Assembly (NCBI GenBank): GCA_964581305.1
Contig: CAZONC010000005.1
Span: 1 to 32,517 of the forward strand
Length of the DNA stretch: 32,517 nucleotides
Source of the DNA: CAZONC01 sp964581305
GTDB lineage: Archaea; Aenigmatarchaeota; Aenigmatarchaeia; CG10238-14; SCSR01
Reading direction: 5' to 3'
A model generated the notes under the pieces. The model saw only the letters and a list, made by a program, of their open reading frames with translations, was not told where the DNA came from and did not search any database. Of this stretch, positions 30,879 through 32,517 are shown piece by piece. Position numbers and translations under genes: made by a program. The first letter of the stretch is position 1. Each line of letters starts with the position of its first letter.

Positions 30879-32517
30879 ATGGGCAGTCGGCTGATTTTAA
30901 TTACTTCTATCATTGTTTTAATAGCTTTAATCCTTAACATAGGAAAAATAGCAAGCATAATAGGGCGAGTAATTAAAACTCTTATGCCAGCAGCAATAGA
31001 AATAACTGGCTGTACTACCATTAGTGTGGAAGGCGAATATGTTCTTACAACCGATATAATCGATGCACAAGGAACATGTATCGATATACAAGCAAACAAT
31101 GTTATCCTAGACTGCCAAGGTCACACAATAGATGGAATTGGAAGTGGGAATGGAATTTACATTTCTCGCGATCATCCCACAGATACAAACATAACCATCA
31201 AGAATTGCATAATTACTGATTGGGTGAATGGAATTTACTTTGACAATGCAAACAACAACACTCTCTCCAATATAACAGCTAATTATAATGATGTTTTTGG
31301 AATTTATATTAGCACATCAAATAATAACACTCTATCAAATATAACTGCAAACAATAATAATTACGATGGAATTCGCCTTCTAGAAAGTAATTATAATGTC
31401 ATTACAAATATAACCGCATCAAATAACACCTATGTTGGTATTCGCTTAGCTTGGTCGTCCAATAATATCCTTTCAGATATAATTGCAAATTATAACAAAG
31501 AAAGAGGAATAAACCTAGACTTTGGAGGAAATGAAAACAATACCCTAACAAATCTAACTCTTATTTCAAACTATTTTGGTATACTTTTTTATAACAGTAC
31601 ATATAATCGAATAGTAAATGCAACAATAAGCCTAAGCAGTTCTGATGCCATTAGCCTCACCGAAAATAGTAATTATAACAACATTACTGGCTCGGTGATA
31701 AGGGATGGTACTTCTGTTTATGGTACTGGTGCTATTGTTGTCGCTAGAAGTTCTTATAATCTGATAGAAGGCAATTATCTTATCAACAATACAATAGGAG
31801 TCTTACTGTTTAGTAACGCTACTAATAACTGGGTTAAGAACAATACAATTTTAAACCATACAAGAACAATTCCGTGCGGTTTCTCCCAATCTCCATGCAT
31901 TGATATACCAGCCTGTGGCATTATAATTTTCAATCTCAGTGCCAACAATATTATAAGCGGAAATCTAATCCAAGGTAACGGAGCTGAAGCAAGCGAAACA
32001 AATCCTCTACAAATTGCTGGAGGTATTATGATAGGCGGAGCCAGTATTTTGGGCGGACCTGCAATAGGAATTTATGGCAGTAATGATAATTTATTTTACG
32101 ATAACAAGCTTATTGGAAATATCCCAGCAGGTGTTGGCATAGATGATAGCTCAGGAAATATATTCTGGAACAACATTTTAAACAACACACTTAATATTAA
32201 CTTTGCTGGGCCAATCTATGAAAATTACTGGAACACAACTGCACAGCCAGGCCAAAGAATCTATTCTCCTGGATATATGATAGGAGGCAATTACTGGACC
32301 AATCCTAACGGAAATGGCTATTCAGATATATGCGAAGATAGCGATAAGGATGGCTTTTGCGATGATCCATACATTTTAAATAACAATAATATCGATTACC
32401 TACCTCTAAGCGATGAATATGTTTATGGAGATGTAACTCCACCCACATATTCCAACTATGGTCATAATAGTACCATAGCAGGCCAACCAGTTACATTCTA
32501 TATATTATTTAACGATA
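30879..32517 (+). CDS. beta-helix (NosD/PbH1-type) surface protein, 3' truncated by window edge
   Basis: At least 546 residues from ATG 30879, still open at the last base. A signal/anchor helix (SRLILITSIIVLIALIL) leads into a parallel beta-helix: parallel rungs such as NNTLSNITAN, NGIYF, FGIYIS, DGIRLL and VGIRLA recur about every 20-25 residues, with the VILDCQGHTIDG motif that begins NosD/PbH1 helices. After about residue 460 come a Ca-binding-like DSDKDGFCDDPY segment and the start of an Ig-like domain (GDVTPPTYSNYG). Likely a secreted or surface carbohydrate-binding or adhesion protein. Confidence 0.8.
   Translation, partial: MGSRLILITSIIVLIALILNIGKIASIIGRVIKTLMPAAIEITGCTTISVEGEYVLTTDIIDAQGTCIDIQANNVILDCQGHTIDGIGSGNGIYISRDHPTDTNITIKNCIITDWVNGIYFDNANNNTLSNITANYNDVFGIYISTSNNNTLSNITANNNNYDGIRLLESNYNVITNITASNNTYVGIRLAWSSNNILSDIIANYNKERGINLDFGGNENNTLTNLTLISNYFGILFYNSTYNRIVNATISLSSSDAISLTENSNYNNITGSVIRDGTSVYGTGAIVVARSSYNLIEGNYLINNTIGVLLFSNATNNWVKNNTILNHTRTIPCGFSQSPCIDIPACGIIIFNLSANNIISGNLIQGNGAEASETNPLQIAGGIMIGGASILGGPAIGIYGSNDNLFYDNKLIGNIPAGVGIDDSSGNIFWNNILNNTLNINFAGPIYENYWNTTAQPGQRIYSPGYMIGGNYWTNPNGNGYSDICEDSDKDGFCDDPYILNNNNIDYLPLSDEYVYGDVTPPTYSNYGHNSTIAGQPVTFYILFND

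Noticed and set aside
31200..31700. Repeated AAT/AAC-rich units that look CRISPR-like by eye.
   Set aside because: They are imperfect coding repeats (beta-helix rungs such as NNTLSNITAN), in frame, with no constant repeat or unique spacers.
1..32517. Insertion sequences, integrases, prophage genes, CRISPR-Cas or toxin-antitoxin pairs.
   Set aside because: None could be recognised on either strand.

Overview
The window looks like a compact, AT-rich archaeal chromosome segment, probably from an uncultured, reduced lineage of DPANN type; the phylum cannot be fixed from this sequence. Archaeal markers are topoisomerase VI A and B, Alba, aIF1A, RIO1 kinase, a Dim2/Pno1-type KH protein, S17e, Pelota, Trm56, Taw1, the tRNA-splicing endonuclease EndA, EndoQ, a 7S-type SRP RNA and the AMP-phosphorylase/ribose-1,5-bisphosphate-isomerase pair. 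Intergenic spaces are mostly under 60 bp, and five convergent gene pairs overlap at their 3' ends. The window is a scaffold: it carries one 100-N gap whose flanks share the same 55 bp.

Layout. 1-3777: cell-surface genes (a 5'-truncated Cys-rich protein, a related Cys-rich membrane-anchored protein, a pilin-like protein with a class III signal peptide, and on the other strand a polytopic membrane protein whose 5' end holds the gap). 3871-8294: Alba, two enzymes of the archaeal AMP/RuBisCO nucleoside salvage route with a small secreted Cys-rich protein between them, Pcm, two small membrane proteins, tRNA-Trp (intron) and tRNA-Thr. 8307-12452: a minus-strand operon aIF1A - RIO1 - KH - Top6B - Top6A. 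12505-15769: a tRNA-maturation and translation block (Trm56, Taw1, tRNA-Phe, DUF3850-like protein, EndA, S17e, Pelota). 15817-19546: envelope proteins (a pilin-like Ig-fold protein, DUF63, two related lipoproteins). 19554-23196: tRNA-Lys with two tiny introns, tRNA-Val, a tight operon of Lon-like protease, M50-like protein, DUF457-like protein and EndoQ, then SRP RNA. 23222-30819: metabolism (aminotransferase, ADP-forming acyl-CoA synthetase alpha subunit, glutamate-synthase-type FMN protein, AMMECR1, flavin reductase, PurF), a 27-residue hyperacidic microprotein, tRNA-Leu with an intron, and a coiled-coil protein. 30879-end: start of a large beta-helix surface protein, cut by the window edge.

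Most unusual points. (1) tRNA-Lys(CTT) is interrupted twice, by 13 nt at position 30/31 and 16 nt at 59/60. Both sites fold as bulge-helix-bulge (BHB) motifs, and removing both restores an ideal tRNA. tRNA-Leu(CAA) also has its intron at 30/31. (2) The only splicing endonuclease seen here, EndA, keeps the catalytic Tyr and His but has Ala where the catalytic Lys should be, and carries a Lys-rich insertion between Tyr and His. (3) Pelota has its N-terminal and C-terminal domains but no central domain. Together these suggest an unusual RNA-processing and ribosome-rescue repertoire.
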